Assembly (NCBI RefSeq): GCF_902459465.1
Contig: NC_047062.1
Location: 17,243,994-17,307,993, forward strand
DNA length: 64,000 bases
Reading direction: 5' to 3'
Source: Asterias rubens
Lineage: Eukaryota > Echinodermata > Asteroidea > Forcipulatida > Asteriidae
Shown: piece after piece, positions 21,932 through 33,046 of the stretch
Layout: each line of letters starts with the position of its first letter
Position numbering within the stretch: position 1 is the first letter of the stretch
Program-made: the position numbers and the translations under genes
The notes under the pieces: generated by a model
The model's input: only the letters and a program-made list of their open reading frames with translations
What the model was told of the DNA's origin: nothing
The model's database searches: none

Positions 21932-24289
21932 TATTTGTGATACAGATGGAGGGGCTCCTCTCTATGGGGTGGAGGTTGAAACGTCTTAATAAAGTCTTCC
22001 AAACTCTGTTTCTCTGATGATGAGGCCCAACAATTACTTACAGACGAACCTGTGACAGAAGAATTTATTAATTTAAAGTTGAAAGTTAAAATTAAACTTA
22101 AAAGTACCACCATTTAAGAGGAAAGAAACCATTAAAATACTCAATATTCAATATTGTTTTGCACGCCATACTAGCTTCTGAATATTCAATAAAATACCAA
22201 CCAATGAAAGGTTTGAAAACATATGACGCCGCTCCAATGTCGTACATGCATTGGCACTGTAAATTTAGTGTAAATAGTGGATTATCTCTCGCAACAGAAA
22301 AACAAACCTGTAAAGATTTCAACACACTATGAAGTCACTGTAAGTGTAAGTGTCATTGTAAAAAAGTTGGATAGATGATTTTTGTTTAAATCGTTTAGTT
22401 TTTGATTGTGAATAATTTGCCTGTTATCCTACTGAAAACACATGACACCAGGTAGCCCCACTTGTGTGGCCAAGGATAGCTGAATCCGAATCCTTGGCCA
22501 CACAAGTGGGGCTAGACACCAGGATACATGTACTAGACTAGAGTAGTACTATATAGGCCTAGTTAGTTGCAAATCATAAATTTGTTTTTGCATAATTTGG
22601 TCAGAATTAATGAATTAATATTTACCGATTCACGAAATGATTCTCGGGTCATGTTCAAATGGTGCAAGCGGATCAAGTCATGGAATCTGAGGTTTTATAA
22701 GCGGGTTTATTGGGCATCAACAACAATCTGTCACTTGTTTTGCAGTTCAGTGGGCGCTTCCATGTTATTGTTTTTTTGATAACAAAAACATTCTCGTTCT
22801 CACACTCGGTACATTTCTGTTTCGTGGGGGTGATGAAATTCAGTGCACAAAAAAAACGAGGTTGAAATGGACAATGGCTGGGGCGGGGCGGGCCGGAAAA
22901 GGGGGGTTGGAGAAAATAATTACTGGAAAGAAGGATTGTATGTTTCACCGGTTGTAACTTTTTTAGATAGTTCTTCTCCACACAAAAGAGCATTTTTTTT
23001 GTACAAAAACTAATTGATAAGTTTATTTGCAACCCCCCCTCCTTCCCAGGCAACGCCTCTCCTTGACATCTCGTATCGTATCATGTCGTATGGAGAGCAA
23101 AGGTCACGCACGGGTAGGGAAAATCGACCGGCTCTGCAGAATTAAAATGAACGAACGCATGATTTAAAACAGCAAGGTAAGCCGGTTTAAGAGAAAGCAA
23201 TAGGACTCCTAGGAGTACAATGTACCTTTATGATTATTTTCTTTTTTTAATTGGTGCTTTCTGGTGAAACTTTGCTTCGTAGGGCCTAGGTTAGGTAGGT
23301 TTAACATAGGTAGTGATCATAATCATTCATAGTGTGTGTGCCCAGATTGCGGACAGTCACACACGGTCTGGCTGGAGGCTATTCCTACTTTTTTGTGATT
23401 CCATGTTTTTTTACGTCAGATGTATTATTAGTTGTGACTGAGTCCGTCCATGAACCATCATCATGATCATCCTGGGCCTACCAACAAACCGCGAATCCCC
23501 AATACAAAAAATAAATATTAATAAAAAATTAATATTAAATTTATAATATAAATTATTATTAATATTATTAAATTTCACATTCGATGATCCAGCCACCATT
23601 TTGTCTCCATTATTTAATTTCAAATTAAACCTTACTTTAAAAAGTTACAAATTAATTGGGCAAGTTACTGACACTACTGAGTAGACGTGTGTGCAAGAGA
23701 GTTCCACGATAATAATGTGCATATTTTAATTACATATGGCCCATTTCAAATGTGCTTTTTCAGTCACTCGGCCCAGCTGCTCTTATCTAATGCAAGACCA
23801 CTGAGATGGGGTCGCTGATGAGCTTGTACAAATTCTTGTTCAGGACAGTAGGATAAATACATGTACAGACCATAGTCTAGTAGTGATGCATGATGGGAGT
23901 GAGCCCATTTAGCCCAATTGTTGTGCGTGATACCGAGTGCTGATTCATTGAAATTTGGGTTATAAAAGATCGGTGCTTGACCCAACTAATGCTGAATTAA
24001 ATTTAAACAATTTGTATTTATTGCTATCTTCCCAGGTCCTGAGAAAAATGGGGTTTCCAACTTGTGAAGGAGCTCACTGTGAGGTTGATATATCTTAGAA
24101 TGAGTGAAGAGTTTTAAACAAGATACATGTAGTGAAAGGTTTTACTCATCAAGGACAATATTTTACTTACTCATTCGAATCATGGAAACATGCACTGATG
24201 ACGCAAAGCATTCGTTCATGGAAGCATACACCAACAACGCAAAGCTCTGAAAGTTGATGAAGTGGTTTTGAAGTCTTTTGTTGTTCTAG
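21932..24289. promoter_or_regulatory. Probable shared promoter region of F-box and TFB2M genes
   Basis: The two genes are divergent, with start codons 2.4 kb apart. A GC-box cluster (ggggcggggcgggcc) at 22879-22895 is the only CpG/GC-rich patch here. On the minus side, an acceptor at 22050-22051 (tgtcacag) suggests the first coding exon begins at 22049 with non-coding sequence before the ATG. On the plus side, a consensus donor AAG|GTAAGC after 23176 and an acceptor TTGTTCTAG ending 24289 suggest a non-coding first exon for the TFB2M gene. That exon would carry a six-codon upstream frame at 23147-23167. No transcript evidence supports these; they are splice-signal inferences. Confidence 0.45.
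22453..22514. repeat. 62-bp perfect hairpin insert with 9-bp direct repeats
   Basis: Arms of 25 bp (TAGCCCCACTTGTGTGGCCA start; complementary right arm ending GGGGCTA) flank a 12-base loop. The insert is bounded by identical GACACCAGG at 22444-22452 and 22515-22523. This looks like a minimal transposon-derived insertion with target-site duplication. Confidence 0.85.
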
Positions 24290-24304
24290 CTGTAAGACTC
24301 GGCC

Positions 24305-27300
24305 ATGATGTCATTCTCTTCGGGCAACGCAAGACTGTTGAAAGCCTGCTTATGCCATAGACTCAGTCAGTCACAAAGTAACGTTTCCTGTTCTGCTAGG
24401 ACTGAAATCCTGCGGTCACATTTAAGAAAATGTGCAGTCCCAGTTGTTGTTTTATCGCAAAGAAACTACTCAACACTAAAATGTGACAATCTTCACAACA
24501 ACACTCTAAGTTTATGCAAAGTTAAAGTTTGCCAACACGCAAAGACTTCTTCCAGCCCATCTGTGCCAAAGGTCTCTCACCATAGTACCTTCTGTAGCTC
24601 ATTGAAGGACCAAGACAAACTGAAATGTCGTCCCGAACTATCAGAGAGACGTTTCTATGGTGTAAGGTGGACGAGTAGTCAATCTGCTCTCGCCCTGCCT
24701 CCAGCTGAGAGCTTGGAGAAAATGAAAGACAGATATAAGTGTCTTGGGAGAAAGAAGATTCGGTTTGTACTTCATCCTGATCTTGCGGAGCTGATGGTTG
24801 ATAAGGTGTTCCCTGATGGAAGCCTGGAAGAGGAGAAGGCCCTGATTATTGAGACCAGTCCGGGTGAGTGTCTACAAACAGGCCTGGAATTTCATGTTTG
24901 AAAGGGCAAGTCCATTCTCATTTTACGAAGGGCTCTTCCACTGAAAAATCTGGCTCTTCCACAGGAAAATCTTAAAGTCAATGGGAAACATTTTAAGGTG
25001 CACCAATGCCTAGACCAGAGACCTCGGAGGCCATGACCTCTGTTGCCCCTGGTATAGGGCTTGGTGCCCCATTACAAGTTTCCCATCGACTTTAAGATTT
25101 TTCAGTGGAAGAGCCCTTGGCAAAATGAAAATGGCTTTGCCCTTTCAAAAGGGGTCGATTTCAAAAAAAATTACACACAACTGCGCAAGTCCACTTGTGA
25201 AAGGAGTTCTTGTGTTATTGGTGCACACTTTAAAATACAATAAATGTTGCGCAAGCAGACTTACAAAGTTGTGTAATTTTTTGTGAAATTGGCAGCTAGA
25301 GTTTCATCTTTGATTGTGAGGCTATTTTCAATTTGCAAAGAGCACTTCCATTGAAAATTCTTATTTAATTCAATGGGAAAGTTTGAAAGAGGTGCCAAGA
25401 CCAGGGACAAAAGGGAGTTCATGGCCTCTTTGTATTCCAAAGGAAGTTTAAAGACTGCAGTTTGAGTTATTCTTTTTTTATAAGGCCCTTATATGTGCAA
25501 TCTGGAGCATCTTATGGTTTTTCTCTTGATGTTTTATGCGAAAAAATAAACAAATACAGAGACTTGATTTTATGTAACCCTCTGTTAATCCAATATTTTT
25601 CTTCTCCCCTTTCAGGACCAGGCATTCTAACGAGGCAGCTCCTAAACTCTGGTGCCCAGAGACTGTTAGCAATGGAGCGTGAGAAGGTCTTCTTACCTAC
25701 TCTAGGGAAAGTAGCCTCTCTATCCGATGGTAGACTTAAACCAATGCATGCTGACTTCTTCTCAATGCATTACCACGGTACCAGTGTCATCAAGCCACCG
25801 ATTGTTCGAACTCCTCAGGTCTTTGAGGGAATTGAACCAGTACCATGGGAAGCAGGTACCCCCATTTTTTATTTTTCATATATTTTTTGTACCCTCTTTA
25901 TGAATGATACATTAGTTAAATTATGTGGAACAGAAATAAGGTTTACCTTTTAATGATTGTGCATTCGATGAAAGGCTCAAGTTCCTTGATAATTAGCTGT
26001 CATAGCTCTCTATTGGCCCAGTTCATTCTGAGCAAAATTTCATGGCTTACCGTACCCCGTTAGCAAAGAAGCGGTGTATATAGAAGCAGGGAATTCCGCG
26101 CTTATGTCAAGCGTATTTAACAAATTGGCAGAGACCTCTTTTTCTGATTTGCTTGGGTACTTCACGTTACTGGGCATTCTTCTCTTGAACAGCTTTTGCA
26201 GAAATTTCGGCACTTGCCCTGTATGTGAAGATTGTTGATTGCAAATGCAGAAATCGGCAGGAGGCAGAGTCATGAGATTGGCCATGATGCCACCACATGA
26301 TCATTCTTGCCCGGCCACTTGGACACTCAGATTCCCTGTGTGTTACTGTACAGTGTTCATTCTAGGCAAAGCCTGTGACGTAAGCCACAAACAATATTTG
26401 TAACTACATTCCAAAACGGAATACCATCGGAAGACAGTAGTCAAATATGACATCAGTGCAAGGGATCAATAGCCAGTATTTCTTTTATTTCAAATGTTCT
26501 TATATTTCCAGACATACCCATCAAAGTCATTGGCAGCATACCTTACAAGAAAGAAAGGACCCACGCTTACATCATTACGAGCCAGTTGTTGGAGAGATTG
26601 GCCTCATTCAAGTATGGTCGAGTTGAATTCAACATCTTCATGTCGGAGGCTTGTTACGATGTGAGTACAGATACAATACTTAGACTGTCCAGACATTTGG
26701 GGGGGGGGGGAAGGGCAGCAAGAAATTTGTTTAAAATTGTTGAAATATTTCCATTGGTGTGGAGTGTTGTGGTCGATCGGCAAGCTTACTCGAGTTCTGT
26801 TGCCAGAGGGTGGATTTGTGTCCTTGAGCAAGAAAGACACTCTTGTCCTTGAACAAGGCACTTATGTCTTTGACAAGAACCAAATTTAATTATAGTATTA
26901 TTTTATTCAGTAACAAACCGCAAAGGAAACTGACTGTGCTGCTGCCTCCCAGGTTGTATCATAAACAACTGGCTACGCAGCAGTTACAGGTTGAATAGCT
27001 GGCACCCTCGAACAAAGATGTTGACCAAAAAGAGAAACTGCTTAACATCAGGGCTAGATAGCGTAGTTGAAAGAGCGCCGGTACGCTAATCTAGAGGTCA
27101 CAGATTCAAGTCCTGCTCTAGTCTTTTTTTCTTTATTCGACTGAAAATTATACTAATTATTATTCTAATACAGGTTTGTTTCTGTAGTGTTATATATAAC
27201 TTTTGTTTTCTACCAAATTCTAAACAACTGATTTACGGTTTATTTTCTTAACTAAGGTGATGTCTCAACCAGCAGGAAACATGTTCAAGTATCGAGCCCT

Positions 27301-30091
27301 GTCGGCATTGATGCAGCTCAGCTGTTATATTCAACTTCTACACAAGGTTAGTGTTTAGTTTATCAGATCTTTGCTATTCAGGCCCTGTGACTGGATTGCT
27401 TTGCATGTACATTGACATTCTTTTGGAGATGGTTGCATGAAATCTTTACAAATAGTCTGTGCAAATCTTGTGCGTATTTGAGCTTCTGGGACCAAGTTAT
27501 TTTGAGTTTTACGTGGGCGCGATTGTTTTTTTTTTTTTTTTTTTAATACTTTAGTTTTTATAATGTAGTTTATTAGTTTATGGCTATAAAAGTTAAATTA
27601 CATTGCTGGAATAGTAAAAATGTGCAGTGAAATACATGAACAAAATAAAAAATTATCAAATCAAAGAAGAAAACCAGAGAATAAGACCATTTCTAGGAAA
27701 TATGGCCAACAGTATAACTGGCCGACTGGACAACCAAAACTTGTGAACTTCTTTTCAAAGTCCTTAATATTTGTTTGTTTTCATTGATTTGTAGGAGCCA
27801 CTCACTTCTTTCAATCCATATTTTAGCGGAGAACAAAATAATTCCACTTCAAATGTAAGTATCTTTTGTTTCCCTGTTGAAACCAAAGTTTGCCTGTTTT
27901 AAAACATTATGAGTTTATGTAAACTGAACAAAACAATGGGATCTTGTTCATAAAATGTTTTCTTTAAATCTTGTGTGATGTTTGTAACTGTTCAAGTTTT
28001 GCATTGTGGAGATTTGTCTTTTTCAGATTCTAGTAGTATTGCTTTGTTCTCACACTAGACCTTGCGAGTCTTTGCAAGTCTAGTTTTGCATTGAATATAT
28101 CAAATTGTCTATTTTACATTCTACTGTTTTTGCCTGTTTGTTTCTCTCTCTCTTGCTTGACTGTACAATTCCATTTTTGTGTTGCAATGAGGATTGACTG
28201 CTGGAATAGCACCTTTATGTATAACGATTAATTGATTCATCGCCCCATTCATTCATTTATTTATTTATTACCAATTCATTCTGTTAATAATTGCCATTTT
28301 TTCAAAATAGACTATTCAAGTCTAGCATTCAAGTGAGCATTGAATGTTTGTTTAGCGTCTTTTGTATTTAATGATTGATTGATTTCAGATTCGACTAACA
28401 TTGCCTTTTTTCTCACTTCAGTCTCTAAAACTAAAAGTTTCACACAAATATAAATCTTGGCCGTGTTAAAGTAAATTTTGAACACATCATTAAAGAAATT
28501 GCTAAGGAGTTCATTGATGATTTAACAACAATTTAAGAGTGAAAAATAAAGGTTTTTGGTCACAGAAGCAAGTCAAGAGATGGATTAAAATGGTCATTTA
28601 TGTAAGACATTTATTGTGTTGAATGTATTTTTACTTGTAAACTTTAATCTCATTATTAAAAAATTAGTGAATATTTTAAAAATATTTATCAGAAACTTCT
28701 TCAGGCTTATTATAACTTTTAACTGGTGTCTTGTATAATAAGAGAAGGGGTTCTCCCCGGTGTTCCTGGCTGTGGCTGCTGAATGCACCGGAGCACCTTG
28801 TAAACCCTTAAAAAGGTGCTACATAATCGGGTCTCGGATTTCATCACTTCAATAACCTATCTTCCTGTCAAAATGTATATACTAAGCGCCTTGAGTACCT
28901 TGTTTGGTAGATACGTGTGCTAAGTAAGACTTATAGTATTATTATCTTATTATTTACTCTGTAATAGACGGCCATCTTGTTTGAAACCCTGTCTCTAATA
29001 ATGGTTTTGACCTCATTCTCCAGACAAAGGACCAGACTCTTTGCCTAGTAAGGATCACTCCTAAGCGTGATCTGTTCATCAACCATCATCTGTCTCAGCA
29101 GCAGGCGTTTATCTTCGTCTACTTTGTCCGACAGTTACTTGTCAAGAGGAAACAACACCTTGCCAAGATAATAGAGTGAGTTTTCTTCCTCACTGTCTTG
29201 TGGGTTTCACTTAATAATAAGTTTTGTATATATTTCTTTATGTAAGGGCATCTCCAAGCGCTTTATAATATCATTATTTAATTCTTGCATTTTTTATATT
29301 TTCTTAAATTCTTTGCATTATTAAATTCTAACATCGTAAAATGATTTAAACCAACTACTACCAATTTATCCAAAATTCCCAAAAAGAATTCAAGATTTTG
29401 ATGCATTTCAATCCCTAGCATGCCGAGGTTTGGGTATTGTGTTGTCATAGGTACCCTAGCCAGTGCCCTGTCATTTATTTGTAAAATTAAGTTTTTGTTT
29501 TTAAGTTCTTGAACAAATTATGGCAGTCAAGTCACACACAAGTTCAAAGCTTACTTCTCATTTCTTACTTTTGGTTACAACTTGGAACGTTCAAAAGGAT
29601 CACTTTGAGGTCACATAGATGGTGTAGCCAATAAGAATAGGGTCGATTTGACACCTGCCCTGCCAGCAACACTCAGTCCCAAAATTTGGCTGATTTAATC
29701 TGCCCGGGGAATTGCACAGTGTATCTTTTCTGGGTAGCAAGATTCATGCCGAAATGTGAAGGGATAATCGTCACAAGAAACAGTTAAGTGTAAAAGATGT
29801 TTGATTTTCAAATCTTCTATATTGTCGGGTTTCTTTTGCTTGTTCGACACATTCAGATCTTGGGCTCCAGGCCATGCAGATATTATCCACCAGTTTGGCT
29901 ACACTGATAAGACGCGGACGGGCGACGTTCAGCCGTCCGACCTTCTAAGAATCTACACCTCGATCTGTCAGTTAGAGAGCTTCAACGGTTCCTGGATGGG
30001 AGAAGACGTGATTGAGTACGCCTCCAGGGCACTAGAACTTGACGAGGAAGACATCATCGAAAATATTATGAGTCAGGGCATCCAGAACTAA
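24305..30091 (+). CDS. TFB2M: Mitochondrial transcription factor B2 (rRNA adenine dimethyltransferase family)
   Basis: TFB2M melts promoter DNA with mitochondrial RNA polymerase and descends from KsgA/Dim1 rRNA N6-adenine dimethyltransferases. Seven coding exons: 24305-24863, 25616-25855, 26512-26660, 27257-27346, 27795-27854, 29024-29175, 29857-30091, all in phase, 494 residues. The first ~140 residues are poorly conserved, basic and Ser-rich, compatible with a mitochondrial targeting region. The SAM-binding motif I is at 183-189 (ETSPGPG), followed by GILTRQLLNSGA and AMEREKVFLP. Motif IV reads SIPY at 275-278 where active methyltransferases have N-(L/I)-P-Y. The C-terminal third (LVRITPKRDLF onward) fits the family, and the protein ends in an acidic helix. 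It is longer than vertebrate TFB2M, mostly at the N-terminus. TFB1M is the alternative; the long N-terminus and motif IV change favour TFB2M. Confidence 0.88.
24900..25145. repeat. Foldback element in TFB2M intron 1
   Basis: Left arm aaagggcaagtccattctca and right arm gaaaatggctttgcccttt are inverted repeats, with 'gggctcttccactgaaaaat' mirrored further in. It starts 36 bp after exon 1. Related single-arm pieces lie near 25330-25430, 34590-34710 and 59485-59640. Confidence 0.75.
26018..26292. repeat. Inverted-repeat element in TFB2M intron 2
   Basis: It has 'gagcaaaatttcatggctta' at one side and 'agagtcatgagattggcca' at the other, with 'agcagggaattccgcgctta' inside. The element at 60911-61163 shares the layout and the 'gcagggaattc' phrase. 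Confidence 0.6.
26985..27125 (+). repeat. tRNA-derived SINE-like element in TFB2M intron 3
   Basis: 'agctggcaccctcgaacaaag' leads into a tRNA-like segment from about 27053 (tagcgtagttgaaagagcgc) with a B box (agattcaagtcc near 27108). The same leader plus tRNA-like part occurs at 35915-36030, and a weaker copy lies near 41930-42010. Confidence 0.6.
28745..28955 (+). repeat. SINE-type 3' end with ATT tail in TFB2M intron 5
   Basis: The stretch runs 'ggggttctccccggtgttcc' through 'actaagcgccttgagtacc' to a tattattatc tail. This is a common layout for short retroelement 3' ends. No coding content. Confidence 0.5.
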
Positions 30092-30640
30092 GGGCCAGAG
30101 TCACAGGTAGGCATTATTGTTGTATACGGACTTGCAGTATTTATATGTATAGACCCTTTCACAATGCGTAGTGCACATACACGCGCGTCTTCTGTTTGCC
30201 ATTTTGTGTGTCAAAATGTGCACAAAATGATGGTACACTGGTTTACGCAGCTCCAAACAATGCGCGTTGTGAACAGGGTATATTGGCCCATTCAGAGCTA
30301 ATAATTGTAGTCACATGTATTCTTAAGTGTTTTATATTGATTTGTGCTATTTTTCTTTATAACTCACTGAGATGAGCATTGTTTACGTTAAATTGGTTTA
30401 CTCATTTCTCAAAAACTACAGCACCTCAAAATAAGTAATATTTTGAGAGAAGCTTTCTACCCAAACCCTTAACAGACACTCACATTGCGTACAGATGTGC
30501 ACTATTGATATTGACCAGGCAATGGGTATTATATTGCCTGGGTGGCGTTAGTCATTAGCATCTAGTGGTCCTTCCGTAGAGTTTAAGATTGTTAGTTGTA
30601 TTTTGCCCCCCCCCCTCCCCACCCCCATTAGAACATTCAT

Positions 30641-30646
30641 AATAAA
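30641..30646 (+). terminator. Candidate polyadenylation signal for TFB2M
   Basis: AATAAA in 'cattcataataaattcc', about 550 bp after the stop, following a C-rich tract. Confidence 0.45.
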
Positions 30647-30680
30647 TTCCAGAAAACACACATGATCACATTTTTAAACT

Positions 30681-30686
30681 TTTATT
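30681..30686 (-). terminator. Candidate distal polyadenylation signal for galaxin-like gene A
   Basis: TTTATT reads AATAAA on the minus strand. A nearer hexamer lies at 32579-32584. Use of the distal one would place the two convergent transcript ends within about 50 bp. Confidence 0.3.
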
Positions 30687-32756
30687 TTGAAAAGCAGCAC
30701 ACACATTATTGGTAGCTTATATCGAACAATAACACCGTATTATACTTTACTGGCAAATATAAACATTGCAAAGTTAATGGGAAATTGCAAAGGGTAAGGT
30801 GAGGTTTGTTTTACATTACAGTATTGCAGTGAAAAAGGTGCTCAAAATATTTCCATAAATTTAATCTGAAAGTCAATACTGATACCTAACATTGTACAAA
30901 TTTAACAGTTCATATCAATTAGAGTAAACCATTAACTAAGAATCTACTTCGAAATAAATAAATTGATTAACTATTTATATCAAATTACAAACGATATCAT
31001 TGGAAGGAATTGGTTTGAATTACTTTAAACAATGAATTCTTAACGGGAAGTCTCTACGATATTCCATAACAACAGCCCGATATTTGACGCTTGGTCGAGG
31101 TAAAGTGTGGTTTATCATTAATTTTACTCAAACACATCTTCTAACATTTGGAAGTTGACTAAAGACCCACCCCTCTCCCTCCAGAGCTATGCCCTTCGGC
31201 GAGAATAAAACAACAGGGTAATTAAGGCAATGGCAAATAATGGCTCAATTACCCTTGTTCCTTAAAGGTGTAAACGGTAAACATTCAGGATTTTTTATGA
31301 AACAGCGTGGGGCTTTTCTCAAAGAAAAGGGGCAGAGAAAATCTCAACTTACATACATATTAATTATGACAGACCAATTTCAGTACTTTACTTTAAACTA
31401 TGTCATCATGTTTGTGGAGGGGTCTCCACTGTACAAGTTTGCTGTTTAGGAGTATCAAAATCTTTACATTTTCCAGCTTTCAACATTGTGTTTTTTTTTA
31501 ACTGTCAGGGAGAGATATATTATTTACTACTATAATTATTATAATTGTTATAATTTTTTTTTTACATTGCACTTGTAGTCAAAGGCAAGATCAAGATAAT
31601 GCATACATGAAGATAACAATAGAGAAAATACAGAGAATTACTAAATATAAATATATAAACTGGACTGAGGTGTCAATGCTTCCACCCCTCAAGTTAGTAT
31701 TATTAAGTTACTTACACAATATAAAGCTATAACCTTTAAAGTTACTCGTTAATTATGGATAAACTCGTTGAATTACTTATTGATAAATCGGCAGTAAAAT
31801 ACCATTATCGGACATAGGAAAATATACTTAATTAAATAGAAAAAACATGTCACACACGGGGGTTTCATCGGCACTAGAATTTCACACACAGGGTCCATTA
31901 CTGCCGGATTTGAAGATTCATTTCATGGCACATTATTTGACGTTTTTACCTCACAATAAGTGTTGGTTGAGTGTGAATGGGCCTTTCATTTGGAACAGAA
32001 CATTGAAAAAAATAGAGAAAATAATAGTCTTATGATAATCATCTTCTACTGAATAATCTTACAACAGAAAACCAACTTTTTTTGTATGCCCTAAATTTTT
32101 CCTTTGAGAAATAATTCTCATTATAAATATGAAACAAATTCTTGTGTAGCACACATGCGCTTGTAACTAACAATCTAGCTAAATTTGAAAACTTCAAAAA
32201 ATTTAACCACTATTGTAAGTTGTAACTTGAAACTTGAGTGAAATTGTATACAGTTCACTTCAAATCATCACCATTTGTATCAATTGTTTCATGAGATTTG
32301 AATATACCCCGCCTACTTTGTGAAAAATCAACAATAAATAGTTGTTAATGCAATAATAAATAATTAATTTTTAGAATGAATAAATAATTAACTGTTACTC
32401 TACTAGAACAATAAATAAATATTAAATATTGCGGTAAACATTTCAAATACAAAAATAAATAGTGCGTACAAAATTATTGGATATACTTAGTGCAAGAAAA
32501 ACTTACTATTTATTATTCAGTGTAATACACTTACAATGGGGAAAACAAATTTACTGATAGCTAATGTAGCATACATGTTTTATTTTGTTTTTTGGTCTGT
32601 TTCGGTTCTGCCTCACTCTCAGAGTTTCTTGGTAGAACTGGCTGGAACCATCACTCTGAAAATTAATGTAAATATTGAAGGTTAGAACATGTCGGCAAAC
32701 GAATCATTGTGGTTTCAGCTCCTAAACTATGGGTTTGGAAGCGTACCTGGCACCAG

Positions 32757-32850
32757 GCCTCTAGGTACCAGGCAAGCTCGGTGGTCTAGTGTTTAGACAT
32801 CTGCTCTAGCGTGATATTGGGTTCGAATCCCACCCGAAAAATAAGCCTTT
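32757..32850 (+). repeat. Divergent tRNA-containing retroelement fragment
   Basis: 'gcaagctcggtggtctagtg' and 'gggttcgaatcccacccga' match the A-box and B-box parts of the element at 3385-3729. Flanking body sequence is degraded. Confidence 0.65.
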
Positions 32851-33046
32851 GGAATGTTTTTTCAATAGTAATTCTCTCCCCGTCCCCCAACCGATTGGAA
32901 CGCAGAAGACCATGCAATGAAAGCCAACATTGAAAGGGGGGGCACAGGGGCCCAACGAGATATGGCCGGGATAATAGCTGAATGCTAGAAATAAATCAAC
33001 TGGAATAAGGCAGAGTGTTTGTGTTTTTTAGAACTGTTCGCATACC

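Larger units (their letters stand above)
30092..33046. other. AT-rich tail-to-tail 3' regions
   Basis: No reading frame here looks coding. The plus-strand part to about 30670 would be the TFB2M 3' UTR and flank. The minus-strand part fits a long 3' UTR of the galaxin-like gene. That gene's last coding exon runs TAA-G then donor GTATGC (33046/33045), and an acceptor TTTTCAG ending at 32656 would begin a non-coding exon at 32655. A tRNA-like repeat (32757-32850) sits in that small intron. Confidence 0.5.

Noticed and set aside
21933-22049. Coding extension upstream of the F-box ATG (frame with SSEKQSLEDFIKTF)
   Set aside because: That frame ends in TAA overlapping the chosen ATG, and the ATG frame itself has a TAG just upstream, so this part is most simply 5' UTR.
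32509-32655. Coding continuation of gene A after the 33046 donor
   Set aside because: The stop codon precedes the donor, and the downstream exon also reads a stop at once in the relevant phase, so it is treated as 3' UTR.
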